Assembly (NCBI GenBank): GCA_963675135.1
Contig: OY776120.1
Span: forward strand, 15,962,001-16,026,000
Reading direction: 5' to 3'
Source: Galeopsis tetrahit
Taxonomy: Eukaryota; Streptophyta; Magnoliopsida; Lamiales; Lamiaceae
DNA: 64,000 bases
Below the pieces are notes generated by a model, which ran no database searches, was not told the origin of the DNA, and saw nothing but the letters and a program-made list of their open reading frames with translations. The position numbers were made by a program, and so were the translations under genes. Numbering within the stretch: position 1 is the stretch's first letter; the number at the start of each line of letters is the position of its first letter. Of the stretch, positions 10,336 through 22,107 are shown piece by piece.

Positions 10336-11476
10336 GGTTAAGAGTGGCGTTGGAGATGATTTCGGGAGCCTCCTCCGTGGTCTATGTGCGTGAAAGAAAA
10401 TCCCACCATAACCAGATTGGCCGCGCCATCTTCGTGTTAGGAAGGTAGATTTTTTTATTTGGGCTAATTTCGATTTCAAAGAACTGACCGGCGGCAAACT
10501 CGACACAGGTGAAAATGCAGTCTCAATTTTAGAAATTGAGATTCAAAGCCACACAATTTTTGAAGCATTATTGATGATTTTTTTTTTACCTTATATACTC
10601 TGAAAATTGTTGATATGCTTAATTAGAGTTTTCATGTTTGAAATACTCTGTGTTTATGATTGAAGATTGAGTTATATATACATATGTATACTGCAAACAA
10701 GGTGATGGGGTACAACTTGGTGCGCAATAATTTTTTGCAACTTAAAGCATGTGTTGATTGTTTTCTGAATTTGGGGTACAACTTGGTGTGTAATCACACT
10801 GAATCATTTAAATTTTGCATTTTTCCCAATGAACAATTTCCCATGCTTCAGTGTGATGAACAATATGTTGATTTCTACTGCTTGATTGTCTGTATTTTGC
10901 AATGTGTGTTTACAGAGCGGTGGGGTTAAGGAGAGGTATTTGGCTTTAGCGATGAAGATGTTACAAGTGACTGTAGTTATGCTATAAACTCCACAGCATC
11001 TCACTCCAAACTCCACCGCATCTCTTTCCTCGCAAGCGGCGGGATCACGCTATTCACACCTCCAAACTCCAGCGCTTGTGACTGCGGGCGCAATTACCTC
11101 AGAATTTGCTGCCTTTCCAGGTACACTTGCATATGTACTGTGTGTTTAAGGGATTTTCTCGATTAATGCCATCTTTTTTCTGCTTTAGCGGCATGTTTTT
11201 GGAGAAAACTTGAGCAGGAAAGTGGCGGCACTAATATCAAAGCTTATGGATTACGTCCATTTCCGCATCAGTTGTTTATTGTACCTTCTATTGGAAAACA
11301 GAGGTATCCTCTTTAGTTCATTCAGTGGTATTGATTTTTAATTGTAGTTTGGTTACTTCTACATTACAAAACTTTTATTTGGCTTTTCTTTTCGATCTCT
11401 GTTTCTCAACAAAAAAAAGAAACCCAACTTTACCATTATCACTTAAGAGAATTGGAGGCTGGGGACGAAGATTGTC

Positions 11477-11590
11477 TTTTTTTTTTTTTTGATGGAAGTT
11501 AAATACCCATCCCTTTTTTCCCCTCCCCATGACTCGAACCCAGGATCTAAGGCCTAGGTAGTGGTCCTCTAACCACTTGAGCTATCCTAT
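11477..11590 (-). mobile_element. tRNA-derived SINE in the Helitron
   Basis: On the minus strand a tRNA-like head starts near 11590 with a polymerase III A box (TAGCTCAAGTGG, 11573-11584) and B box (GGTTCGAGTCA, 11530-11540). A short body follows, ending in a run of 14 A (T run at 11477-11490). Head plus tail with about 115 bp total length suits a plant SINE. I cannot fix a target duplication with confidence. Confidence 0.7.
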
Positions 11591-14500
11591 GGTATCTATG
11601 ATTTATTTATTCATTTTAAAATGAAATATTTTCTTAGTAGTTTGGAGTTTTCCAGATACAATTACAAATATATATTTATTTGAATTGTTAATCCAAGTCC
11701 GTATATGGCATATTTACAAGTGTGTTTACCTATGCTCATGTTTCCATTTCTTAATAGCTTATTTTGTGTGTTATTCATGGATTGTGCAAGAAATATAGAA
11801 TTGGAGAGATACTTTGGATGTTTCCTGTAATTATGTGATCATATTTTATATGAAGGGTATTGACTCTCTATGTTTTATGGCAATTTATTGAATTCTTTCA
11901 CCTTACATGGTTATAGAATCTTGAAGCTTGATTCTGAATTTTGATCTTATCAATACAGACAGGACATCTCTTAGTTTTACTAAGTCATTGGTTCTATTGA
12001 TTTTCTGTTTCCATTTATATACTGTATTTAATATTCTGATTCTCTAATTATTATCTGGTGAAATTTCTGTTTAAGTGGTCTTTTTTTCAGTTTTTCTTAT
12101 GCAACAAAGTGGTTCCTAGATTCTGCAGAGCTTGATAACACGGAGAAGAAACTGGTAAAGAAACCATCGAGCTTTATATATCTACATCCTTCAGTTTTAA
12201 TAGGAAAATTGAAGATGCATCTGCATTGGCTCATTATGTGGGAACTGGATTTGTGAGCAAGGAACCAGATGAAGAGCAATTTCAAGTGGTTGGATTATCT
12301 ACTCCTACGATGAAAAAGAAGGTGAATCGCTCACGAAAGTGATCTTTCTGATACTGGCTTCTAAAAGCATTTTGGAAGTGCTGTAACTTGTGCATCTGCT
12401 GAAGTTTAGAAAGGTTAACTCTATCCACTGATTTCTAATGTTCTTTCCTTTTGTCTTTCTTATCTTTGGGCTACATTTGAACCAGTTCCTGTTGACGTTG
12501 CATTTGTTTGGACTTGGAGATTCTTTTTTCCTTTCTTCTGTATCTATGTTTGATTGGAACGACGAGGAGGTATGTGAAAATTTAAGTTAATTTTTCTTAA
12601 TTTTAAGTTTCTGTCTTACTTTCTTAGATTCTCAATATAATATGGTTTTTAGCAACTTTCTTGGGCCTTTTAAGTTTTTTGTTAGGACTCTCCAGGTTTC
12701 GCCAAATGTCATTTTTTTCATGCTATAATTTTGCCATTTGTCATTTTATTTATGTCATGTGTCCATTCTTTTGCCATCTTATCTCAGCATGTGCTGCCAC
12801 GTGTAGAAACAGTAGATGATATGATTACAAAACCAATCTCAAATTCAATGACATAAGAAGAGTCAGACTGTTTGGCTTCTTCTTTTTTGGTGGTTCATAT
12901 ACCCATCATTAACTAATATTAATTAAAAAGCCTATGAGAAGAGGTTGGCAGATCTTCAGTATATAACTTGAGTTCCTGGTCCATTTTACTATTTCATAAC
13001 CTAATCATATACTTTAGAAAATACCCGCTACATTCACAAAGAGAAATCAAACAATAGTTTATAGATGGAATGATGGGTAATTGATGATCATCCTCAGGTT
13101 TGTATTTAAAGATATGAAAATGTGTACAATTGTGTGCTTTCATGCAAATGTGTTACAATGCTTTCATACAAATGTATTACAATTGTGTGTTTTCAAACAA
13201 CCATTGTTGATATTGTATAAAAGTAAAATGATGTTTTAAATTAAATATTTGCACCATTGCTAGAAATATTTAAGCTACTTTTGACTTTCTTAATGTGCCT
13301 CATTTGTTTAGGTTTTACGAGACTCAACTTGCAAACTCTATAGAACCAGTATGTGAATTGCACTAATCAGTTATTCAGTTATTTATTTGTTTGATATGTG
13401 TTAATTTTGTGTTGTAAATTTCAATTTCATAGAAATATAATTCATGGGGCAGAAATTAGAAAAAGAACATTAAATTTGCATTCCATGATAAGGTTGTCGT
13501 CATGTGTTGCAGTGTGGAGGGAATTTGATTTCCAAGTCTTCATTTGTAAGAATTAATTGCTTTTTAATTACTTTCATTACTATGTATACCTTAAAAGTTA
13601 TAAGGGGTCTTTGATTTACTCTAAGCAACTATCTTCGCACCTTTTGCTGAGTTGTTTGCAAGTGTGGGTCTTGTGGAATGGAAAAGTAGGCACTCAGTGA
13701 ATGGGAACGACACGTAGGTTACAAAACTAAAAACTGGAACTCAAGTGTGAGAGTGAAAGGTTCCTTACTACCGCTTGAACAATGGGTATGTTTTTTAATG
13801 CTTATTTTTTATTTCGTATTTTTTTTTTGTGTCTACATCTTTAAGTTATCTTTAAGTTATCCTGGAAATGTATGCATAGGTGGTTGCTGGTAGAAGATAT
13901 TCTTACTTGTCAATATCCCAAGTTTTCGTGATTATTGAAACCAAAATTGTTCCTTCGCAGATGACCGAGTATCATGAACGTAGGTTTGTTCCTGCTTAAA
14001 CCTGTAAAACGTCCTTCTATAAAGGTGCGAGAGCAGGAACTGTTAATTTTCTACAAGGTTCTCTCATAAACCTTTTAATGTATATGCTTTTGCGAGATGC
14101 TTCTTCTTGCTACATCAACCGTAGCATGAATTTTAACTTCTCTGATTTTTGTTATGATAGAGCCCTATGTACATGCTTATGTCAAATGGAGTTAAAGCGG
14201 TGTGCAGTTTGTCGATGGGTCGAAGATTGGGACTCCAACAAAATTATCATTTGCATTAGGTATTGTCAAACTTTGCTCCATTTATTGACATCAAAAGTTC
14301 AAATCTTGAATCATTCTGCTTCAAAAATTAGGTTGCATGTCTTCCCTAGCAGTACCAGTTTGCTAAACTCCCATATTTATGTTATTTGCACATACATATG
14401 TTGACCATCTCTATGTTGAGTCTTAAATTGTCAAAAAAAAAAAAAAAAAAACAACGCTCTTAAAGGTTGTTTGTGTATGGCGTAGGTGGTGGATTACTGT

Positions 14501-14705
14501 GGGGAGCATGCAGTGGTATAAATAGAGTATCAATAGGATATGAGAACTTCATTTACTGTTTAGGTGCTACATGGCCGTCTTTTGGTGTCTTATTCTTGAA
14601 ATGATATCCTAAGGTAAGAACAAATATGCTTAGTTCTTATTTTTCAAATTTAGACTGTTTACAAACAAAATGAACTTTATTTTTGTCTGATTTGTCTTCT
14701 AGAGC

Positions 14706-14767
14706 GGTTTACATGTCATGTCAAAATCTGGGGATGGGTTTACATGTCATGTCAAAATCTGGGGATG
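14706..14767 (+). repeat. 31-bp perfect tandem duplication in the Helitron
   Basis: Two identical units, each starting GGTTTACATGTCATG and ending CTGGGGATG (14706-14736, 14737-14767). No coding meaning seen. A run of about 20 A lies at 14431-14451. Confidence 0.85.
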
Positions 14768-15682
14768 AGACGCCAGTCACCATGGCTATTGATGATGACA
14801 CATAACAAAGCACCACATTGGTCGATTTGGGCAACCATTTCATCGTAATAAAACAACATGCTTCACAACTATCTATCTTTGAATTCAATTAAAGAAGCTC
14901 TCCAAGGAAAGGACTCCACAAACCAAGATAGAATTATTGGGGCGCAGAAATCGTCCACCTTATCTAATGCATCAAAAAGGCTATTTGACCAGCTCACTTC
15001 TTCTAATGGGACAGTACACAAATCTGAAAAAGGGCACCTGTGCAAGTACACAAAGAGCTCTCATAGTTCAAAGTGCACCGGTTATTTAGCTCCAGCTTAT
15101 GTATTTTATATTAATCATAAGCTAATTTGTAATATTTTAGAAAAATAGAGTGAAACTATTTTAATTTTTGAAAAGATAGGTGTTGAATTGTAATAACTAA
15201 AAATAGAACAAGGCATGCCTTAACCTGTTGGAAATAAAATGATCCTAAAAATCAATTAGAATTATTTGAACCAATATAGTTATAATTAGTGATTCAATTT
15301 CATTAAAAATTGTTGATGCTAATGAGAGATCTTTTCAGAGTTTATAAAAATTCATAGTGTACACAACCTTTAAAATTTGAACATGATTGAAAACAATTCA
15401 TAATCTTTGGTCTGTTGCATAGTTTATTGTTATATTGATGTGATTTTTTTTGCTGATATTATAGTAATTGTATCACTAAATCTGTTCATAAGGATTATAC
15501 ATAGTGCCCAATTTTAATGTTTCTTATTTTTCTTTTTATAGATGAATTTTAGATTAATCAAACAAAACTGAAACTAACATTTAACCTATATAAAACAACA
15601 AGAAAAATAAAATTGGCGATATTGTTATAAACTACTAAAAAAAATTACAACAAGCCCGTGCATCGCACGGGTGAAAGACTAG

Positions 15683-16557
15683 TAGGCAATAATATAAGAG
15701 TTAATAAATTCAGTGCCTTTGTCACTTCTAATTTTCACAATAGGTTCTCCTTTCTCTAGTTGGATCCTCTTTAATAGTTCAGGGAGCTTCTGCTGAGTTT
15801 CACTCTTCTTGTATAAGAAGACAACCCAAGTAAACTTGGAGTAGTCATCTACAACAATGAGAGTATACTTCCTCCCTGTAAGTGTAGTTGGAGTGACTGG
15901 TCCAAAGAGATCCATGTGAAGCAATTCAAGAACTCTGCTGGTTGATGCTGTCTTCTTGGTCTTGAAAGAGACCTTTGTTTGCTTTCCTTGTTGACATATA
16001 TCACAAACCTGATCTTTACAGTAGAGTTCATTAGGCAGACCATCAACTAAGGATTCCCTTGCTAACTTGTTCATAGTCTTAAAGTTCAGATGACTAAGAC
16101 GTTTGTGCCATAGCCAGCTGACATCTTTAGGGCTCTTCACAAGCAGACATGTATCCTTAGGACAGCTGTTCCAATTTGCAAGATACACACTTCCTTTTCT
16201 AGATCCTGTTAGAAGGTTTTGTTTTGTTCTTTTATCACTTATGAGACACTCATCTTTAGAGAATTTTACAGAGTATCCAGTGTCACAAAAATGAGAAACA
16301 CATAATAAATTAAAATTTAAACCTTATACATATGATACATCATGTACCTCAATGTCACCATTTTTAAGGGTGCCATATCCTTTTGTGTTACCGTGCGCGT
16401 TATCACCAAAGAAGACTTTTGGACCTTTCTTTTCTGTGTAGTTGGTCAGCAGGTCTTTGGTTCCAGTCATATGGGTTGAGCATCCACTATCTATGTACTA
16501 TATCTCTCCTGCTAGACCTCCTCTTCTGTATAAGTCCCTCCTTTCCTGCAACAAAGG
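15683..16557 (-). pseudogene. pol: A pol, 5' half: protease and integrase N-part
   Basis: Starts after the gag stop. Copia protease active site DSGCS (16491-16477), with a TAG three codons before it (16500-16498) and a TAA further on (16326-16324). From 16188 the frame is open: the zinc-binding pre-integrase domain (WHKRLSHLN, CDICQQGKQ), then the first two catalytic acidic residues in HMDLFGP and RSDKGTEF. It breaks at the Helitron boundary 15683; the third catalytic residue is on the far side (7256-9671). It codes for polyprotein cleavage and integration. Confidence 0.9.
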
Positions 16558-18950
16558 TTAAGTCTTAGGTACCCATTTTGTCTTGGGTCCTTGGGTGTTA
16601 GTACTACCCTTGGGAACCCACATATACATTGGCGTTTGAACAACTTTGAGCACTTGAGTTATTTCCCTCGGGCATCACAGAACCAAATCTTACCAGTTAA
16701 CACCTTGGACTGGTCTGATTTGTTATTTGTGTCAGCTAAGTAGTAGACAAATGGTTTCCTCTTATAGGAGTGTACATACATTATCTTTTGACTAATTACA
16801 TTCGGCCTGGGTGCATTAGCTGGTCGATGCACACGATTATATGGACCATACTCCTCTGTTCTCACAATATCATAAGAGATAGGGGGTGCAAAGAGAACAG
16901 ATTTGTGTGAAGAAGATTTCTTCTTCTTGGCTGGAGCAGCATACAGCTGAGACTGTCTCAGACGAGATGGTCTAGGCTGTTTGTTGTTCCTCTGTGTATG
17001 CTTGGGGTTAACTTGCCTTTTTCCCTTTTTAGTGTTTGGATAGTTAACCTTAGCTGGTACAGATGCCTTTTGGTTCATATTAGGTTCATTGTATTTAGAA
17101 CACTCACCCTTATCATGTGTTTGAGAAGTGCACTGATTAGGTGTACTACCCCCAGCTGGAGAGGATGTTGATGGATTAAGTTCATAACCAAGACCCATCT
17201 TATTGCCATTTGATCTATAATATTCAGAGATACTTTCAATAGTAGTAGATGCTTTATTGAACTCTGATATCTTTTGATTTAGGCATTCCTTCTCCTTTTC
17301 TAAGAGCTTGTGTGCTTGGAAGAGGTCATCGAACTTAGATTGTAGTATACGAAATTCCTTGGTTTCTAAGGCTTGAGTTTCTAACATCCCCTCATACAAC
17401 TGAGTTGTTGTGGTATTTTCTTCCTTAAGAAGTTCCACTTCTTTGGTCAATCTTTCATTCATTGTGACCAACTCATGGGTGTTATCAAACTTAACCTTTT
17501 TCAACCTCGCAATTTCTTTCCTTAAATCCTTATTCTCCTCTTCCACTTCTATAAAAGCTCTAGTGGCAATATCCAGATCACCTTTTACCTTTCTTAAAGA
17601 TTGATAATAGGTGTCTTCTGATTCGCCTTCAGATGAATTTATATCATCTGTTTGTGAGAAAATAGGTGAATGGAAAGTAGTAGTGTAGGAATTTACCTCA
17701 TTTTCTCCTATGGCCATCATAGCTAGATCATCTGAATCATCTGAGAAGATTTGACAGTCTGGTGATGTAGGAAGTTGATCACTTTGATATTCAGATTCTT
17801 CAGTCACCATTGCTTGCTTATCTGAATTTCTTCTGTCTCTTCTTGGCCTTCTTTCTTCTTTGTCATCCAGCTCAGGGCATTCATAGACATAATGTCCTGG
17901 TTTGCCACAATTGAAGCATGATCCAGATTTCTGATTTGAGTTGCCTTTCCTTGGAGGAGTGGCATCTCTTCTTCTGGATCCTCGGCTATTAGATGACTCC
18001 ACATCCTTTCTAGGATGTCTTTCTGGTGTTCTTTCTCTGGAACCTCTAGAGGGTGAACTGGCTCTTCTATCTTTGTAGTTTCTATAGAATTTTCTATATT
18101 TGCTGTTGAGAGTGTTCATCCTTTAGAATCTTTTGATCATAAGGGCCATTTGCTCTTTCAGAATCATGTCTGATCCTTCAAAGTCTTCTGTTTTCAGAGA
18201 GGTCTTGCCAGATGAGGTGCTTGCAGCTTTTGTATTTGCTGCCTTGAAAGCTATAGTCTTGGAGGTAGATGGGGTTGCAGTAGGCTCATCATTTTCTGAG
18301 TTTTCTTCTCTTTCAAGATCATACTCATGAGCTTTGAGGTTCTGAAACAGAGTTTTAGTAGACCATATCTTGATATCTTGAGTATCTTTGATGATGGTCT
18401 TCTTGAGTCTCCATTTCTTGGTTAGAGAGTCTAAGATCTTCAAATTTTTCTCTCTATTTGTATATTTCTTGCCTAGGGACTCAATCTCATTTATGATCTT
18501 GGTAAATCTATTGTCTAACTGATCAATAGACTCTTCTGGCTGCATCTTGAAATGTTCAAACTTTTTGACTGCTGTTGATAGCTTACTTTCCTTGATCAGC
18601 TCAGTTCCTTCACAGAGAAGTGCTAGAGCATCCCACATATCCTTAGCTGTTTCACAATTGATTACTTTTGCAATGTACTCATTTGGAAGAGTTTGCATGA
18701 TATAATCTTGAGCAATGCTGTCAAGATTTGATTGCTTCATCTCTTTTGGTGTGAGGTCCTTCATCGGCTTGGGGGCAAGTTCTCCAACTGGAACTTCTGG
18801 ATCACCATTTGCAGTGTTGACTGCCATGATGGTGATTGGGCCTTTGGTGATTACTGACCACATCTCTTAGTGGACTGATGTGAGATTCTTCCTCATCCTG
18901 ATCTTCCAGTAATCATAATCCTCCACTGAAAACTTAGGCAACTTACGCAT
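16558..18950 (-). pseudogene. gag: A gag (about 797 codons) with zinc knuckle and coiled coil
   Basis: The likely start is ATG 18950-18948 (MRKLPKFSVEDYDYW). In-frame TAA at 18869-18867 and 18125-18123, plus a shift near 16660, break it; the gag stop is TAA 16560-16558. The UBN2-type capsid domain is followed by an RS-rich stretch, then the zinc knuckle CFNCGKPGHYVYEC, then an unusually long tail with a coiled coil (about residues 185-300 counted from 18119) and a basic region. Long Gag tails are typical of Sireviruses. FSQTDD (coded at about 17660-17643) is reminiscent of LC8-binding sites. Confidence 0.88.
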
Positions 18951-19085
18951 ATTAGCTGTATGAGTTTTTAAAAACAAGTTTTTCAAAAGAAAAAGATCTG
19001 TTCAAGAGGACTACATAAAGACTCCCTCAAGTCTTCTGATAATCTAGAGACAGTAGTCCGATAGAACCACTGCTCTGATACCACT
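18951..19085 (-). other. A 5' leader with primer binding site
   Basis: The leader is short (135 bp). The PBS TGGTATCAGAGC (19083-19072 on the minus strand) is complementary to the 3' end of initiator tRNA-Met and begins two bases after the 5' LTR. The PBS is intact. Confidence 0.93.
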
Positions 19086-20538
19086 TGTTGGTCCCTGAAC
19101 GAGTAGTGAATGGGATTAAAGTCTAGAGGGGAGGGGTGAATAGACTTTAAAACTTTTTCAAAAGAGTTGGGAACCTCTTCTGATCTCTATGTCAGCTGGA
19201 CTACAAGTTTGCTGGTCCAGATGACTATAGTGATCTGATGGCAGAGATTATATGTGGAATTATGGTAGGCCTTGTTTAGACTCGTTCCTTTTGTTTCTTA
19301 AGAAAGTGTTAACTTGTTTTGCTTAATGAAAATGCTCAGCTGATGCTGGTTTGAAAGTTATGGCCTTGTTTTAAAGACAGTTGCAAATACAGTATGCACT
19401 ATATAAAGATAAATAAAATGACAGAAATATTAAGTGCAGCAAGTAAATAACACCGGGTTTATAGTGGTTCGGATATACGATCCTACGTCCACTCTCACGT
19501 CCACACGTGATATTTAATCCCTTTAATTTACCAAAAATTACAAGGGTCTTGTCCTTTATAGTCCCAAGGATAGGACTTTTAGATCTGAGCCGTCCTAACA
19601 GCTACGGTCTCCACAAGTGATTGTAAGCACTTGCACTTTGAGGGGTTCAAAAACTTTAACCTTTCGGTGAGGGTTTGGGGTTTTTGAAGAGTATCCAACT
19701 AATGGTTCAAGCTTATAAGTTGCTTAACCACTATGCCTAAAACAATGGATATACAATATGAACAGGTTTCAGGTTCTTATGGGTTGGATAGAAATCACTT
19801 AAGAGCTACAAATATTCTAAGACTTTCTGGGCTCTTGGAGAATTCTTAAAACAGTATGACTTTTGCTTGATTGCTTGCTTAGCTTGTTGAGTTATCTCGT
19901 CGTGATCTCGTACTTTTGATTTCTCATCCTCTTGTATTTATAGTGGTGATTGCTTGCAACTAGCCGTTGGAGTTGACTAGCCGTTGGGGCAATCCTTCCA
20001 TGTTGGCTTGATTCCTTGATTCCAGCTGCTTGATTGCTCCAATCCTGGGATCATGTCAATCTTCTAAATAAGGTAGGTCTTCATTTGAATTGCAAGATGA
20101 CTTTGGGAATCAGCCGAGTCCTGGACGAGTACTTAGTCTTCTGATTTGCACTACTAGTCTTCTGACTACTGGCCTTGTACTTCTGTCTTCTGATATCAGT
20201 CGAGTAGAACTCTTCTGATCTGGTAAATACTTGTGCTGCATTAGGTGCCATATTCAACTTGGACTCCATCAGATAAGTAGGTATACAAGCACCTTAACTT
20301 ATCTGGCCTTCAAGGATCTTCTAGTCTTCATGTCTTCTACTCTTCTCATCTTGAGGTAGCGCATGTAAGCCGGGACTGTGCTAATCAGCTGATATATATA
20401 CAGTTGATCACACAAGACTAGTATAAGCTGTTCTATACAAGGTCAGCTGATCCTATTACATTTATGAACTCTAAGTGTTTTGGCCATCAAAACTATTCTA
20501 ACATCAAGTGGGGCTTAGGGTGAATTTACATCCCAACA
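19086..20538 (-). repeat. A 5' LTR
   Basis: 1453 bp, TG...CA, nearly identical to 229-1664. The extra length is mainly a 17-bp tandem duplication around the ACTAGCCGTTGG word near 19970-20005. The TATA box is at 19935-19942 and the U5 inverted repeat at 19118-19148. Confidence 0.95.
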
Positions 20539-21510
20539 AAGGGCTAGGCATGCAGTTGGCCAGATTTGTAGAAAAGGCCATTCATGAGCAGAAGACTCGT
20601 CTCACTGAACAAATCCTTGACATAGATGACAAGTTTGGTGAGGCACTCCATAATCAGCTAGAGGAGTATCTCAACTTAGAAATGAAGAAATCAGCAGACA
20701 GATCCAAAAACTTTACTGATCTTTATTCAAGTGAGATTAACCGCTTGGAGAGCTCCTACAAAAACAGACTCGATGATGCTGAAGCAAGAGCCACTGAAGG
20801 TCAAACCCTTCTTAAGACAGCTGCAGAGGAGAATGAGAAACTGCAGACTCAGCTGAAGGAGACAGCAGCCAAATTGGAAGCACTTACAGCTAAACTTGAA
20901 GCTGCCTCCTCCTCCAACTCTCATGCTCAGATCCTAGAGCACAGCATCACACATCTGACCCATGTTGGCAAAGTCAATGCCATGGTCCTACAGCAGACTC
21001 TGAAAGTAGAAATTATGAATGCCATGAAGCCTTTTGCGGCTGCACTTGCTGAAGCAAAAAAGGGGGAAGATGTATTGATAAAGGCTCTAGAGAAGGCTAC
21101 TGCACAGCAAGCTGTAATGGTAGTATCTTAAGATGAGCTGAATGAAACCTTGGGTGGTTTAAAAAGCAAAATCAAGAGCAGGCAAGGCAAAGGCAAAGAA
21201 ATTGCTCAAGAAGACACCCAAGCTCCCACTTAAGCTCCTACTGCCAAGAGTCTACAGATCCCTGCCCCTGTAGAACAAGTCCCTGAAAAGAGGATCACAA
21301 GGAAAAGGAAGGCAGATGAGCAAGCTCAGACAAGTGAAAAGTCAGCTCCAGCAGAGCCTACTGCAGAAGAGAAAGAGGCTCTAGAGCTGAAGAGAAGAAA
21401 AGTGCTTGAAGATCAAGAGCTTAAGCAAAAGAAGCTAAAAGATGTGAAGGCAGTCAAAGCCAAATTTGAAAGGAAAATAGCCAAACTCAGGAAAGTTCTC
21501 AAGGACAAAG
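20539..21510 (+). pseudogene. Env-like gene of B, segment 2 (coiled coil and basic region)
   Basis: Resumes B's env-like frame after A: GMQLARFVEKAIHEQ and on through the coiled coil, closely matching residues 325-640 of A's 785-codon ORF. In-frame TAA codons lie at about 21129 and 21231. The internal purine tract is at 21051-21072 (AEAKKGED). The basic stretch follows. It ends at 21510, where element C begins; the bases CAAAG (21506-21510) are the target duplication. Confidence 0.88.
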
Positions 21511-21899
21511 TGTCTTGGGCATGAGTTATGAGAATAGTGCTCAACAGTTGTATCCTCAAACAATTAAAGACAACATTGGGCCACTATCTTTTAAATTACA
21601 TTTTGTAATGGGATTAGCACATTTGCTTATTATTTCCAATTGGACATTAGTCCTTATGTTCTTAGGCCCATTAGTATTTTATCTTATGTGTTTCTAGGTT
21701 TAAATAGGAAATATTATCAATGAAATGGCAAGCAGAAAATATTACTAAAATCTCTTCTCTCTCAATCTTCTCTCTCAATCTTCTCTCTCTAGCGTCTTTT
21801 TCCCTTTCTTTTACAAACATTCATCTTCTCAACCAATTTCTTCTTGAAAAATTATCATAAAATTATATGGATTACAAGAGTAGTGATGGGTTCACTACA
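21511..21899 (+). repeat. C 5' LTR
   Basis: Begins TGTCTTGGGCATGAG, ends GGGTTCACTACA; matches 34195-34570. A CT-rich stretch (about 21755-21795) has one more 13-bp unit than the other copy. Confidence 0.93.
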
Positions 21900-22107
21900 A
21901 TTGGTATCCAGAGCCACCCGTCCTCGGTTATGCGTGAGGAAAACATCTATCGAGATTTTCAGAATTCACACAAAAAGTTGGAAAATATTCTCCACGCTGA
22001 ATCACGAAAAAAGGAGGTTAGTGAAACTAAATTACAACAACAAATTCGTGGATTCAACATTAAAATGCAGGAGAAGATGAAAGGGATAGATGAAAAATTG
22101 GAGCAAC
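21867..22107 (+). pseudogene. C first open frame (coiled-coil, gag-like), cut by D
   Basis: Opens at ATG 21867 inside the LTR end and runs about 80 codons, with a charged heptad-like region (KKLENILHAESRKKEV, KMQEKMKGIDEKLEQL). It is cut by D after GAGCAAC (22107). On the far side (from 32260) the frame continues for about 25 codons and then stops. It resembles the coiled-coil N-terminus of plant retrotransposon Gags, but there is no capsid or zinc knuckle. Confidence 0.5.
21901..21917 (+). other. C primer binding site
   Basis: TTGGTATCCAGAGCCAC follows the LTR. It fits the initiator tRNA-Met site TGGTATCAGAGC except for one inserted C. Confidence 0.75.

Larger units (their letters stand above)
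9672..15682 (+). mobile_element. Helitron (6.0 kb, non-autonomous)
   Basis: The left end is TC (9672) in a typical TCTTATATAATAAAAGGAGG start. The right end is CTAG (15679-15682), 8 bases after a perfect stem, CCCGTGC (15655-15661) with GCACGGG (15665-15671). It lies between host A (9671) and T (15683) with no target duplication, the Helitron rule. Removing it leaves A's integrase frame continuous, confirming both ends. No Rep/helicase was found, so it is non-autonomous. It carries captured PPR sequence, a SINE and several short exon-like stretches (for example 12092-12152 between AG and GT). Confidence 0.93.
229..20538 (-). mobile_element. Sirevirus A, full-length LTR copia element, minus strand
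   Basis: Complete element with LTRs 229-1664 and 19086-20538, both bounded TG...CA, and a 5-bp target duplication AAGGG at 224-228 and 20539-20543. Read leftwards it contains PBS, gag, protease, integrase (split by a Helitron), reverse transcriptase, RNase H, a 1.8-kb gap, the env-like gene and a polypurine tract. The tract AAAAAGGGGGAAAT and the extra gene after pol mark it as a Sirevirus. By eye the two LTRs differ at roughly 25-30 positions plus a 17-bp duplication in the 5' copy, about 2 %, so insertion is fairly recent. All its genes carry stops or shifts. Confidence 0.95.

Noticed and set aside
11521..11590. A tRNA gene on the minus strand
   Set aside because: Boxes A and B are present, but the acceptor stem does not close and an A-run follows after a short body; a SINE head explains it better.
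14858..15148. A 96-codon open frame in the Helitron
   Set aside because: No recognisable motif, AT-rich low-complexity end, and an overlapping antisense frame of similar length; most likely chance.
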